From JADJOY01 sp046331705 [NCBI: bacterium] (GTDB taxonomy: Bacteria > JADJOY01): a DNA stretch of 64,000 nucleotides. Below the pieces are notes generated by a model, which saw only the letters and a list, made by a program, of their open reading frames with translations, did no database searches and was not told the origin of the DNA. The position numbers and the translations under genes were made by a program. Below, in pieces: positions 7,842-16,227 of the stretch. The stretch covers positions 26,353-90,352 of the forward strand of contig JAXLQJ010000030.1 in NCBI GenBank assembly GCA_046331705.1, given 5' to 3'. Within the stretch, counting starts at the first letter, position 1; every line of letters starts with the position of its first letter.

Positions 7842-8947
7842 GGAACGCAGCCATTCGCCGTGGGCGCGTCGCGCCCCGGGCCACCGTCTGCACGCTGCTC
7901 GCCGTCGCGGCGCTCGCCGTCGCGTTCGTGTCGAGCGCTCGCGCGGGCGAGCCGAAGCCCACCGGCGAGCTCAACTTCTACAACTTCGCCGAATACATGG
8001 ACCCGCAGATCCTGGCGGACTTCCGGGCCAAGACAGGCATCCAGGTCAACGAGTCGTATTACGAGTCCACCGAGGACATGATCGCCAAGCTGCAGCACGG
8101 CGGCGGCGCGTCGCAATACGACCTGGTGGTGGTGACCGACCGCGCGGTGCCGCAGATGGCGCGGCTCGGGCTGCTCGCGAAGCTCGATCACGCACAGATC
8201 CCGAACCTCGCGAACCTCGACGAACGCTTCCAGAAGCTCGACGTCGACCCCGGCAACCAGTACTCGGTGGCGTACCAATGGGGCACCGTCGGGATCCTCT
8301 ACAACAAGGCGAAGCTCCCCGGCTTCGAGCCCTCGTGGAGCGCGATCTTCGACCCCGCCAAGCAGAAGGGACGCTTCCTGCTCCTCGACGAGATGCGCGA
8401 CATGATGGGCGTCGCGCTGCGCTACAAGGGCTTCGACGTCAACACGGTGAAGCCCGAGGAGCTGAAGGCCGCGAGTGACGCCATCATCGCCGCCAAGCGA
8501 AGCCCGAAGGCGCTCGGCTTCGAGGGCGGCGTGGGGGCGAAGAACAAGATCGCCGGCGGCAGCGCCGACCTCGGCATCGTGTGGAACGGCGATGCGTTCC
8601 GCGCCATCGAGGAGGACAAGAAGAAGCGCCTCGACTACGTGATCCCGCGCGAGGGGTCGATGATCTGGACCGACACCATCGCCGTCACCGGCAAGGCGCC
8701 GAACGCGCGCGCGGCCCACGCGTTCATCGACTTCCTGCTCGATCCGCACGTGGGCGCTCGGCTCTCCAACTTCAACAAGTTCGCGACTCCGAACAAGGCG
8801 TCGCTCGCGTTCATCGACCCGGCGGACGCGAAGAATCCGATCCTCTATCCCTCGCCCGAGGCGCTCGCGACGCTGCAATCGCTGCGCGACGTGGGCGAGG
8901 CGGATCGCCTCTACGACGAGGCGTGGACGGCCGTGAAGTCGCGATGA
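7838..8947 (+). CDS. potD: Periplasmic polyamine-type substrate-binding protein
   Basis: A 369-residue exported protein. A signal peptide (positively charged n-region, hydrophobic stretch about 17-33, AxA cleavage near SARA-GE) precedes a PotD/PotF-type fold beginning ELNFYNFAEYMDPQILADF. The conserved segments VAYQWGTVGILYNK and GDAFRA are present. It captures the ligand in the periplasm and delivers it to PotBC. The start overlaps potC by 4 nt. Family members also bind other small organic cations, so spermidine/putrescine is the best guess only. Confidence 0.9.
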   Translation: MRNAAIRRGRVAPRATVCTLLAVAALAVAFVSSARAGEPKPTGELNFYNFAEYMDPQILADFRAKTGIQVNESYYESTEDMIAKLQHGGGASQYDLVVVTDRAVPQMARLGLLAKLDHAQIPNLANLDERFQKLDVDPGNQYSVAYQWGTVGILYNKAKLPGFEPSWSAIFDPAKQKGRFLLLDEMRDMMGVALRYKGFDVNTVKPEELKAASDAIIAAKRSPKALGFEGGVGAKNKIAGGSADLGIVWNGDAFRAIEEDKKKRLDYVIPREGSMIWTDTIAVTGKAPNARAAHAFIDFLLDPHVGARLSNFNKFATPNKASLAFIDPADAKNPILYPSPEALATLQSLRDVGEADRLYDEAWTAVKSR

Positions 8948-9825
8948 CGGGAGCCGCCGGCAGCGGGGCGTCGAAGCCCCACGTCCACCACCGCCGCTAC
9001 CGGGTCTCGCCGCACGTCGAGCTCGCCGCCGACACCTGGGGGCGCGCCGACGCGCCTCCGGTGGTGCTCTTGCACGGCGGTGGCCAGACCCGCCACGCGT
9101 GGAGCGGCACCGGGCGCGCGATCGCCGCGGACGGCTACTTCGTCGCGAGCGTGGATCTGCGCGGCCACGGCGAGAGCTCGTGGCCAGAGGACGGCGACTA
9201 CTCGCTGGACGCCTTCGTGGACGACGTGGTGGCCCTCGCCCGTCAGTTCTCCGCGCCGCCCGTGCTGGTGGGCGCGTCGCTCGGCGGGCTCTCGTCGCTC
9301 TTCGCCGCCGCCACCGTCGAACCACCGCTCGCGCGGGCGCTGGTGCTGGTGGACATCGCGACCCGCAGCGAGGCGAGCGGCGTCGAGAAGATCGTCGCGT
9401 TCATGCGCGCCGCTCCCGACGGCTTCGCCAGCCTGGAGGAAGCGGCGGATCTCATCGCCACGTACCTTCCCCACCGTCCCCGCCGCAAGGACATCGAAGG
9501 GCTGCGCAAGAACCTGCGCCACGGCGCCGACGGACGCTGGCGCTGGCATTGGGACCCGCGCTTCATCGACGGCATGCGTCGCCCGCGGGTCATCGACAAG
9601 GTGGAGATGCTCGACGACGCCGCGCGCAAGCTGCGGCTGCCGACGCTGCTGGTGCGCGGCCGGATGAGCGAGATCGTGAGCGAGGAGGGCGCGCGTCATT
9701 TCCTGGACCTCGCGCCGCACGCCCAGTACGTCGACATCGCCGGTGCGGGTCACATGGTCGCCGGCGACCGCAACGACGCCTTCACCGAAGCGGTCCGCGA
9801 CTTCCTCACCGCGCTCGGCCGCTGA
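8944..9825 (+). CDS. Alpha/beta hydrolase fold protein
   Basis: A 293-residue alpha/beta hydrolase. The oxyanion region is LLHGGGQTRHAW (about residues 42-53), the nucleophile elbow is VGASLGG with Ser112, an acid-bearing strand (LLVRGRMSEIV) follows, and the catalytic His sits in GAGHMVAGDRND. There is no signal peptide, so it is cytoplasmic. The ATG at 8944 overlaps the potD stop (ATGA), which ties it to the polyamine-type transporter operon and suggests it acts on the imported compound or a derivative such as an ester or amide. The substrate is not recognisable from sequence. Confidence 0.85.
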   Translation: MTGAAGSGASKPHVHHRRYRVSPHVELAADTWGRADAPPVVLLHGGGQTRHAWSGTGRAIAADGYFVASVDLRGHGESSWPEDGDYSLDAFVDDVVALARQFSAPPVLVGASLGGLSSLFAAATVEPPLARALVLVDIATRSEASGVEKIVAFMRAAPDGFASLEEAADLIATYLPHRPRRKDIEGLRKNLRHGADGRWRWHWDPRFIDGMRRPRVIDKVEMLDDAARKLRLPTLLVRGRMSEIVSEEGARHFLDLAPHAQYVDIAGAGHMVAGDRNDAFTEAVRDFLTALGR

Positions 9826-9853
9826 CGCGCCCGTCCGCCCGCTCGTCGCCGCG

Positions 9854-10315
9854 CTACGCGAGCGTGGCGAGATCGGCGAGCAGCAGCTCGCGCTCGGCGG
9901 GATCGGCGATCTGGTTCGCCAGGGCGCGCGCCTTGGCCAGGTGCGCGCTCGCTTCCGCTTGGCGCCCGGCGGCCATCTCGGCGCGGGCCAGCGCTTCGTG
10001 GGCGTAGCCCAGGTAGAAGGCATCGAGGCCCTGGCTGAGATCGAGGCAGATCTGCCCGTAGCGCTTGGCCTCGCCGACGAGCCCGAGCAGCACGTGGATG
10101 CGCGACGCCTGCCAGTAGCCGATCGAGAGGTTCTTGGGAGCGCAGTCCGGGCGCTGCGTCCAGTGGAAGATCGACGCTTGATTGAGGGCGATCATCTGCC
10201 GGTCCTCGGCGGGCGACCGGTCCTGCTTCTCGATGAGATTCCACGCCTTGTTGAAGCAGTCCGCCGCGAAGAAGCGGTGGGCGGCGAGGACGTCGAAGGT
10301 GGGCTTGGCTGGCAC
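9854..10315 (-). CDS. Small helical (TPR-like) hypothetical protein
   Basis: A 153-residue protein of alternating amphipathic helices (AAHRFFAADCFNKAWNLIEK, IGYWQASRIHVLLGLVGEAK, AHEALARAEMAAGRQAEASA) with the A/G/Y/A spacing of tetratricopeptide repeats. It probably forms a small soluble scaffold. No catalytic motif is visible. It starts with GTG at 10315, preceded by AAAGGAG at good spacing. It follows the DUF1697 gene by 15 nt on the same strand and is probably cotranscribed with it. Function unknown. Confidence 0.65.
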   Translation of the reverse strand: MPAKPTFDVLAAHRFFAADCFNKAWNLIEKQDRSPAEDRQMIALNQASIFHWTQRPDCAPKNLSIGYWQASRIHVLLGLVGEAKRYGQICLDLSQGLDAFYLGYAHEALARAEMAAGRQAEASAHLAKARALANQIADPAERELLLADLATLA

Positions 10316-10330
10316 GCGGTCTCCTTTCGC

Positions 10331-10888
10331 TCAGCGATCGAGCGGACGACATGGGTATCTCGCGGCGAGCCGCACGAGCGTGCTCATGCCGCGCAAGGTG
10401 GCGCGGCAGTCGAGCGTTCGCTCCAGCACCGCGTTCGAGAACGTCGATTCGCTCTGTTTCTTCCTGCAGAGCCAGTAGACCTCGCGACCGTGGACGTGGA
10501 AAGCGTCGATGTCGGACGCGAGGGCAGCGAGGCGATCCCGCCCGGCGGCGCTCGGTGCATCGGCCAGGAGGGCCACGTTGAGCGCCGCGGAGCTCGCGAC
10601 CGCCGCCGCCGGAAACGCCGGGTGAGCGAGGACCGCCGCCAGCTCGGTGTCGGTGCGCAGGAACGCGGGCACCGCATAGCCCAACGCTGCCGTCAGGTGC
10701 CCTTCGATCCGGCGCTCGAGCTGCCCTGCCCGCCCGCTCGCCTCGAACACCACGTTGCCACTGGCGAGAAAGGTCTCGGCGCCGTCCAGGCCGAGCTCGC
10801 CGAACAGGCCGCGCAGCCGTTCCGCCGACACGAATCGTCCGCCCACGTTGATCGCCCGCAGGAACGCGAAATAGCGCCGCCTCTCCAT
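10331..10888 (-). CDS. DUF1697 family protein
   Basis: A 185-residue protein beginning MERRRYFAFLRAINVGG, followed by LRGLFGELGLDGAETFLASGNVVFEA, the N-terminal hallmark of DUF1697. The later part (IDAFHVHGREVYWLCRKKQSE) and the conserved C-terminal SFTN-like segment (STFSNAVLERTL) also fit. The ATG at 10888 is preferred to a start 17 codons upstream because the family begins right at the first strand. The biochemical role of DUF1697 is unknown. It is divergent from the tlpA cluster. Confidence 0.85.
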   Translation of the reverse strand: MERRRYFAFLRAINVGGRFVSAERLRGLFGELGLDGAETFLASGNVVFEASGRAGQLERRIEGHLTAALGYAVPAFLRTDTELAAVLAHPAFPAAAVASSAALNVALLADAPSAAGRDRLAALASDIDAFHVHGREVYWLCRKKQSESTFSNAVLERTLDCRATLRGMSTLVRLAARYPCRPLDR

Positions 10889-11099
10889 TCGTCGCTCCGG
10901 GAAGACGCTCGCGCCAACCGCGGCGATCCAATCACACACAACTTGCGTTGGCAGCGTGCCGGCTCGACCGGATCCCCCGTTCTACGGACGTTCGAAAACG
11001 GCCGCGGACTCGAATAGGCGCCGGTGCACGAGCGCCGAAGTTGCGATTCACTCGCGCAGCGCCGGCGCCGTCACTCGCCGGATCGGCCCGGAGGTCGAG

Positions 11100-11627
11100 A
11101 TGAAACGCTTCACGCTCACGCCGTTTCGGCACGCGAACGCGGCACTCGTTCTCGGGCTGCTGCTGACCGTCGGCGGGCTCGCCGACGCGGCGACGCCACC
11201 CGACGCCGCCGCGCCGCCGGCGCCTTCCTTCACGCTGCCCGCGCGCGACGGGTCGGTGTCGCTCGATGCGCTGCGCGGTCGGGTCGTCTACGTCGACTTC
11301 TGGGCCTCGTGGTGCGGACCGTGTCAGCTCTCGTTCCCGTGGATGCGCGAGCTGCACGACCGCTATGCGAAGCAGGGTCTGGTGATCGTCGCGATCGACC
11401 TCGACAAGGATCGCAAGGCCGCGGATGCGTTCCTCAGCCGCCACACGAGCCCGTTCCTCGTCGCCTACGACCCGGCCGGCAAGTCCGCGGAGGCCTTCGA
11501 CGTGGGCGCGATGCCCTCGAGCTACTTGATCGGCCCGCAAGGCACCGTCCTGCACACCATGTCCGGCTTCGACGAGGACAAGGCGAGGCAGACCGAGGCG
11601 CTCATCCAGAAGGCGCTCGTGCCATGA
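11100..11627 (+). CDS. TlpA-type periplasmic thioredoxin
   Basis: A 175-residue exported protein. The N-terminal signal segment (residues 11-30, ending LADAATP) is followed by a thioredoxin fold with the active site WASWCGPC (Cys72 and Cys75) and the cis-proline region GAMPSSYLIG. This is the TlpA/ResA subfamily, periplasmic thiol reductases or redox donors. The ATG at 11100 is preceded by GGAGG and sits at the signal peptide, so longer frames upstream are rejected. Its stop overlaps the DUF4266 gene start (ATGA at 11624-11627), making it the first gene of the DUF4266-DUF3570-apbE set and a likely electron or thiol partner for those proteins. Confidence 0.9.
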   Translation: MKRFTLTPFRHANAALVLGLLLTVGGLADAATPPDAAAPPAPSFTLPARDGSVSLDALRGRVVYVDFWASWCGPCQLSFPWMRELHDRYAKQGLVIVAIDLDKDRKAADAFLSRHTSPFLVAYDPAGKSAEAFDVGAMPSSYLIGPQGTVLHTMSGFDEDKARQTEALIQKALVP

Positions 11628-11887
11628 CGGCCTCGACCGCGCACGCATCGTCCCGCGCGCGTCGGACGCGCCTCGCGCTGGCGGCGCTCGTCGTAGCACT
11701 CGCTTCCACCGCTGCCGCGTGTGACGCGATGAAGGTGCACCCCTGGGACCGCGACCTGCTGGCGCAGCCCCAGATGCAATTCATCGTGCACCCGATGGTC
11801 CACGCCATCGACGAGCACATCTACTTCAGCAAGGAAGGATCCACCGGCGGCTCGGACGTGGGCGGTGGAGGTTGCGGATGCAACTGA
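11624..11887 (+). CDS. DUF4266 small lipoprotein
   Basis: An 87-residue protein. A short basic n-region and hydrophobic stretch (17-32) end at AAAC, a lipobox-like site with Cys33. The mature part (MKVHPWDRDLLAQPQM...VHAIDEHIYFSKE) is the DUF4266 signature. It ends in a glycine run with Cys84 and Cys86 (GGGGCGCN), as in other members of the family. It is likely lipid-anchored in the envelope. The two C-terminal cysteines could be a disulfide served by the adjacent TlpA protein or a metal site; this is inference. It overlaps the next gene by 10 nt. Confidence 0.85.
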   Translation: MTASTAHASSRARRTRLALAALVVALASTAAACDAMKVHPWDRDLLAQPQMQFIVHPMVHAIDEHIYFSKEGSTGGSDVGGGGCGCN

Positions 11888-13290
11888 GCGCCGCTTGGCC
11901 ATCCGGGTCCACCCGCTCCGCCGAACGGGCGAACGGCTCTCCCCGCGACCGCGAGCGCACGGCGGCGGGAAGCGCGAAGCCCACCGCCGCGATCGGTCCA
12001 CGCCGATCGCCGGGCGCTCCCTCGGGCAGCAGCACTGCCGCAGCGAGGTCGATCCGCGGCAAGCTCGGCGCCGCGGCTTGCGCGCTGCTCGCGTCGGCGG
12101 CGCCGCGCGGCGCTCCCGCCGCCGAGCCGGCGGCGACCAACCAGGTGGATCTGACGAGCCTGATCTACGGTGAGGCGCAACGCGTCACGGTGGTCGAGCC
12201 CAACGCACGATTCACGCGTCTTTACCCCGATGGGGAGTCGCTCTACGGCGAGGTCGGCCTCGACGTCATCACCGGTGCATCGCCGAGCGGTGCGGTGCCC
12301 ACGGGCAAGGTGCAGACCATCACGACCGCCTCGGGCCGCGTCGTCACCCGGGCCGCGAGCGAGATCCCGACCAGCCCGTTCTCGGACACGCGGGTCGCGG
12401 TGGACGGCGGCTGGGTGAAGCCGTTCTGGCTGCTGACGCCCACCCTGACCGTCCACTTCTCGCGCGAGAAGGACTACCAATCGCTGGGCGCCACTGGGAA
12501 GCTCTCGTTCGATCTTCCCGATCGCTTGACCACGCTGACGGGGGGCGGCGGCTACAACCAGGACGAGGTCTTCCCGAGCGGTGGGATCACGCTCGGCCTC
12601 GCCGATCCGACCCTGCCCGAGACGAGCCTCGGGAAGAGCCGCTCGAAGCGCGTCGTCAACGGCATCGCGGGCGTATCGCGCGTGCTCACGCGCCGCTGGC
12701 TGGTGGGTGTGACGGGCTCGTACACCTCCGAGCAGGGCTATCTCACCGAGCCCTACAAGGTCCTGAGCCTGGTCGATCCCCTCACGGGTCTGCCCACGGC
12801 GGAGCGCACCGAGAGCCGTCCCACCTCACGCTCGCGCTTCAGCGTGCTGGGCAGCTCCGTCTATCACTTCGACGAGGACGTGCTTCACCTCTCGTATCGC
12901 TACTACGGCGACGATTGGAGCATTCGCTCCCACACCGTCGACCTCGCGTACCGCGCGGAGCTGGGTGGATCGGTCTATCTGGAGCCCCATCTGCGCTATT
13001 ACACCCAGAGCGCCGCGAGCTTCTTCCGGTTCGGCTTGGTGGACGGCGAGCCGCTGCCGGAGTTCGCCACCAGCGATTACCGCGTGGGGCCGCTCGACTC
13101 GGTCACGGTCGGAGCCACGCTCGGATTCCGCGTGCCGCACCTCGCCGGCGAGTGGAGCGCCCGCGCCGAGTATCTCGGCCAGTTCCCGGACGGGCATCCA
13201 GCGGATGCCATCGGCATCGAGCGCACCTACGACCTCTACCCGGTCATGAACATCGGCTCGCTGGTGCTCACCTACGAGATCAAGTTCTGA
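11878..13290 (+). CDS. DUF3570 outer-membrane barrel protein, possible ApbE substrate
   Basis: A 470-residue protein. An unusual 60-residue polar N-terminus precedes a signal-like hydrophobic segment (about 63-75). The rest alternates aromatic beta strands (LTVHFSREKDY, VLHLSYRYYGDDW, VYLEPHLRYYTQ) and ends VLTYEIKF, typical of an outer-membrane barrel. Residues 129-135 read DVITGAS, matching the D-x-x-[ST]-G-A-[ST] motif on which ApbE places FMN through a phosphoester; Ser135 would be the acceptor. The ATG at 11878 overlaps the DUF4266 gene by 10 nt, and no other start codon exists before the hydrophobic segment. Flavinylation is a hypothesis; the motif could instead be structural in DUF3570. 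Confidence 0.8.
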   Translation: MQLSAAWPSGSTRSAERANGSPRDRERTAAGSAKPTAAIGPRRSPGAPSGSSTAAARSIRGKLGAAACALLASAAPRGAPAAEPAATNQVDLTSLIYGEAQRVTVVEPNARFTRLYPDGESLYGEVGLDVITGASPSGAVPTGKVQTITTASGRVVTRAASEIPTSPFSDTRVAVDGGWVKPFWLLTPTLTVHFSREKDYQSLGATGKLSFDLPDRLTTLTGGGGYNQDEVFPSGGITLGLADPTLPETSLGKSRSKRVVNGIAGVSRVLTRRWLVGVTGSYTSEQGYLTEPYKVLSLVDPLTGLPTAERTESRPTSRSRFSVLGSSVYHFDEDVLHLSYRYYGDDWSIRSHTVDLAYRAELGGSVYLEPHLRYYTQSAASFFRFGLVDGEPLPEFATSDYRVGPLDSVTVGATLGFRVPHLAGEWSARAEYLGQFPDGHPADAIGIERTYDLYPVMNIGSLVLTYEIKF

Positions 13291-13333
13291 CGCGCGTCGG
13301 CGCCGCCACGGCGCCGGGCGCGGCGCACGCCGC

Positions 13334-14212
13334 ATGGAGCTGGTTCGGGTCGACGACTACTTCGTCGGGCGCTTCTCCGCCATGGCGAGCCCGTGCGAGG
13401 TGCTGGTCGACTCGGAGAACGCACGTCACGCACGCACGGCGCTGCGGATCGCGGCGAGCGAAGCGCGCCGGGTCGAGCGCAAGTTCAGCCGATACCGCAG
13501 CGATGGCGTGGTCCACCGCATCAACCACGCGGGCGGCAAGCCGGTACGCGTCGACGCGGAAACCGCGCAACTGCTCGACTACGCCGCGAGCTGCCACGAG
13601 CTCTCGGAGGGACGCTTCGACATCACCTCGGGAGCGCTGCGCCGCGTGTGGACGTTCGACGGCGGCGAGCGCGTCCCGAGCGCGCAGGCCATCCAGGAGG
13701 TGCTCCGCCACGTCGGCTGGCACCGCGTCGGCTGGCACAACCCCGTCCTCACGATGCCGGCGGGAATGGAGATCGACCTGGGCGGGATTGGCAAGGAGTA
13801 CGCCGTGGATCGCGCGGCCGCGCGGATCGCCGCCGAGATCGACGACGCATTCCTGGTGAATTTCGGCGGCGATCTCTTCGCCAGCGCGCCGCGGCGCGGT
13901 GACGAGCCGTGGCGAATCGGCGTGGACGATCCGAAACGTCCCGGGGAAGGCGTGCTCTATCGCATCGCGCTCGCGCGCGGTGGACTCGCCACCAGCGGGG
14001 ACGCGCGCCGCTACGTGCTCGTGAACGGACGCCGGCTCGGGCACATCCTCGATCCCACCACCGGCTGGCCCGTCGAGGGGGCGCCGCGCTCGGTGAGCGT
14101 CGTCGCGGATACCTGTGTCGAGGCCGGAACCCTCGCCACGCTCGCGTATCTGCGCGGTCCCGGCGCCCGCGCGTTCCTGGAAGCGCAGGGCGTGGTGTTC
14201 CAGCTCGTCTGA
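13334..14212 (+). CDS. apbE: FAD:protein FMN transferase (ApbE)
   Basis: A 292-residue ApbE. The family blocks are all present: FSRYRSDGVVHRIN near the N-terminus, IDLGGIGKEYAVD (about residues 147-159), the GGDL metal/substrate loop, TSGDARRYV and HILDPTTGWPV. It transfers FMN from FAD to Ser/Thr in target proteins using Mg2+. Most ApbE proteins are exported, but this one begins directly in the catalytic domain (MELVRVDDYFVGRFSAMASP) with no signal peptide or lipobox, so it appears cytoplasmic. It follows the DUF3570 gene by 43 nt and closes the tlpA-DUF4266-DUF3570-apbE set. No NqrC/RnfG-like substrate is nearby. Confidence 0.92.
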   Translation: MELVRVDDYFVGRFSAMASPCEVLVDSENARHARTALRIAASEARRVERKFSRYRSDGVVHRINHAGGKPVRVDAETAQLLDYAASCHELSEGRFDITSGALRRVWTFDGGERVPSAQAIQEVLRHVGWHRVGWHNPVLTMPAGMEIDLGGIGKEYAVDRAAARIAAEIDDAFLVNFGGDLFASAPRRGDEPWRIGVDDPKRPGEGVLYRIALARGGLATSGDARRYVLVNGRRLGHILDPTTGWPVEGAPRSVSVVADTCVEAGTLATLAYLRGPGARAFLEAQGVVFQLV

Positions 14213-14320
14213 GCGTGACGCCGGCCTCCCCGTGCGGGCGCGCGCGGCGCGGCCGATCGCCCGTGGATCACCCAAGGCACCAGGCGGTGCGCGCGCTAGG
14301 ATTCACCTCCGCCCGCCACG

Positions 14321-14340
14321 GGCCGCGTCACGGCGCGGCC
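14321..14340. other. GC hairpin upstream of CoA ligase
   Basis: GGCCGCG (14321-14327) and CGCGGCC (14334-14340) form a perfect 7-bp stem with a 6-nt loop, 15 nt before the ligase ATG. It has no T-tract. It could end the apbE transcript or shape the ligase leader; neither is certain. Confidence 0.25.
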
Positions 14341-14355
14341 GTCGAGGAGAGGCTC

Positions 14356-16161
14356 ATGAGCGCAGCGAATCCCCGGTCGTTGGTCGAGCTCCAGGAAGAG
14401 GCCTGCCGCACCCATGCGGAGCGGCCGCTGTTCGGAACCAAGGTCGGCACCGAGTATCAGTGGACCAGCTACCGGAAGTTCGCCGAGCGAGTCGACGCCT
14501 TCCGCGCGGCGCTGGCGGCGCTGGGCGTGGGGCGCGACAGCAAGGTCGCCGTGATCTCCGACAACCGCGTCGAGTGGGCGATCGGCGCGTACGCCACCTA
14601 CGGGCTCGGCGCTCAGTACGTGCCGATGTACGAGGCGCAGGATCCCAAGGACTGGGCGTACATCGTGCGCGACTCGGGAGCGTGCGTGCTGCTGCTCGGC
14701 GATCCACGGCTGCGTGAGCTGACCGCTCACCTGCCCGCGGAGATCCCGACGTTGCGTCACCGGATCTGCTTCGGCGCACCGCCGGATTGCGAGGACTCGT
14801 TCCACAAGCACCTCGACATCGGCGCGCGCCATCCGGTGCCGACGGCGTCGCTCTCGCCCGCACACACCGCGGGCCTGATCTACACGTCCGGCACCACCGG
14901 CGAGCCCAAAGGGGTGATGCTGAGCCACGGCGGCATCCTCTCCAACGTGCTCGCGGTGCGTGAGCTCTTCCCGATCTCGCCCTCCGACCAGAGCCTCAGC
15001 TTCCTGCCCTGGGCGCACGCCTTCGGCCAAGTGGCCGAGCTGCACACGCTCATCGCCTTCGGCGCCTCGATGGCGCTGGCGCCCGACGTGAAGACGCTGA
15101 TGGACGAGTTCGCGGTGGTGCGGCCCACGGTATTCGTGTCGGTGCCGCGAATCTTCATCCGCATCCACGACGGCTTGCAGGCGCGCGTGTCCCAGGAAAA
15201 CGCGCTCAAGCAATGGATCTTCCGCGAGGGCATGGCGCTCGCCCGAGCGCGCCGGCGGATGCTCGAGGATCGGAGCCCGAGCCAGCTTCTCGAGGTGCTC
15301 TACCGGATCTTCGATCGCATCGTGTGCCGCACGGTGCGCGCCAAGCTCGGCGGACGACTGCGCTTCGCGATCTCGGGCGGCGCGGCGCTGGCGGACGAGA
15401 TCGCCGCGTTCATCAGCGATCTGGGGATCACCGTGTATCAGGGCTACGGGCTCACCGAGACGTCGCCGGTGGCCGCGGCCAATCGTCCCGGCGCCTCCCG
15501 GCTCGGCACCAGCGGTCAGGCGCTCCCGGGAGTCTCGATTCGCATCCTCGACGAGAGCGGTCGCGCCCTCCCACCGGAGGTCGAGGGCGAGGTCGTGGTG
15601 AGCGGTCCCAACCTGATGCAGGGCTACTACCAGCGACCGACCGAGACCGCCGAGGTCATCTTCGATCTCGACGGCGAGCGCACCTTGCGAACCGGCGACT
15701 CGGGCGTGCTCGACCGCGAGGGCTACCTGCGGATCACCGGGCGGCTCAAGGAGCAGTACAAGCTCGAGAACGGCAAGTTCGTGGCGCCGGCGCCGCTCGA
15801 GGAGCAGCTCGCCCTCAGCCCGTTCGTCGACCAGGTCGTGCTCTACGGAGCCAACAAGCCGTACAACGTGGCGCTCGTGGTGCCGAGCTTCGAGACGCTC
15901 GCGCGGTGGGCCGCCGCCGAGGGCATCGCTGCCGCCACTGCGGAATCCTTGCTCGCGGAGCCGCGCGTCCACGCCAAGATCGGCGAAGAGCTCACCAAGT
16001 ACGCGGGCAGCGCCAAGGCCTACGAGCGGCCGAAGCGCTGGCTCTTGCTGCGCGACGCCATGACCACCGAGAACGGCCAGCTCACCCCGACGCTCAAGCC
16101 CAAGCGGCGCGTGATCTTCGCCCACTACGAGCGCGAGATCGCCGCCGTCTACGCGGGCTGA
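14356..16161 (+). CDS. Long-chain acyl-CoA synthetase (AMP-forming)
   Basis: A 601-residue adenylate-forming enzyme. The P-loop is YTSGTTGEPKG (about residues 176-186), A5 is GYGLTETSP, followed by RTGDSGVLDREGYLRITGRLKEQYKLENGKFVAP, which carries the FACS motif typical of long-chain ligases with the GKFVAP variant. It activates fatty acids to acyl-CoA via acyl-AMP. The ATG at 14356 is preceded by GAGGAGAGG. It sits alone between apbE and the putative operator-controlled acyl-CoA block and is likely to feed it. Chain length cannot be set from sequence. Confidence 0.88.
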   Translation: MSAANPRSLVELQEEACRTHAERPLFGTKVGTEYQWTSYRKFAERVDAFRAALAALGVGRDSKVAVISDNRVEWAIGAYATYGLGAQYVPMYEAQDPKDWAYIVRDSGACVLLLGDPRLRELTAHLPAEIPTLRHRICFGAPPDCEDSFHKHLDIGARHPVPTASLSPAHTAGLIYTSGTTGEPKGVMLSHGGILSNVLAVRELFPISPSDQSLSFLPWAHAFGQVAELHTLIAFGASMALAPDVKTLMDEFAVVRPTVFVSVPRIFIRIHDGLQARVSQENALKQWIFREGMALARARRRMLEDRSPSQLLEVLYRIFDRIVCRTVRAKLGGRLRFAISGGAALADEIAAFISDLGITVYQGYGLTETSPVAAANRPGASRLGTSGQALPGVSIRILDESGRALPPEVEGEVVVSGPNLMQGYYQRPTETAEVIFDLDGERTLRTGDSGVLDREGYLRITGRLKEQYKLENGKFVAPAPLEEQLALSPFVDQVVLYGANKPYNVALVVPSFETLARWAAAEGIAAATAESLLAEPRVHAKIGEELTKYAGSAKAYERPKRWLLLRDAMTTENGQLTPTLKPKRRVIFAHYEREIAAVYAG

Positions 16162-16166
16162 GTCGG

Positions 16167-16186
16167 GACGCGCTCTCGCGCGCGTC
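16167..16186 (+). terminator. Weak terminator after CoA ligase
   Basis: GACGCGC (16167-16173) and GCGCGTC (16180-16186) form a 7-bp stem with a 6-nt loop just after the ligase stop. A T-run follows only 18 nt later (16205-16209), so termination efficiency is doubtful. Confidence 0.35.
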
Positions 16187-16198
16187 GATCCGACGAAT

Positions 16199-16227
16199 TT
16201 GCTCTTTTTCACGAGCTAGCGTAAGTT
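16199..16227 (+). promoter_or_regulatory. Candidate promoter for the acyl-CoA gene block
   Basis: TTGCTC (16199-16204) and TAAGTT (16222-16227) are separated by exactly 17 nt. The -10 box overlaps the start of the palindrome at 16225-16247, the arrangement expected for a repressor-controlled promoter. The block it would serve begins at 16321. Confidence 0.4.
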
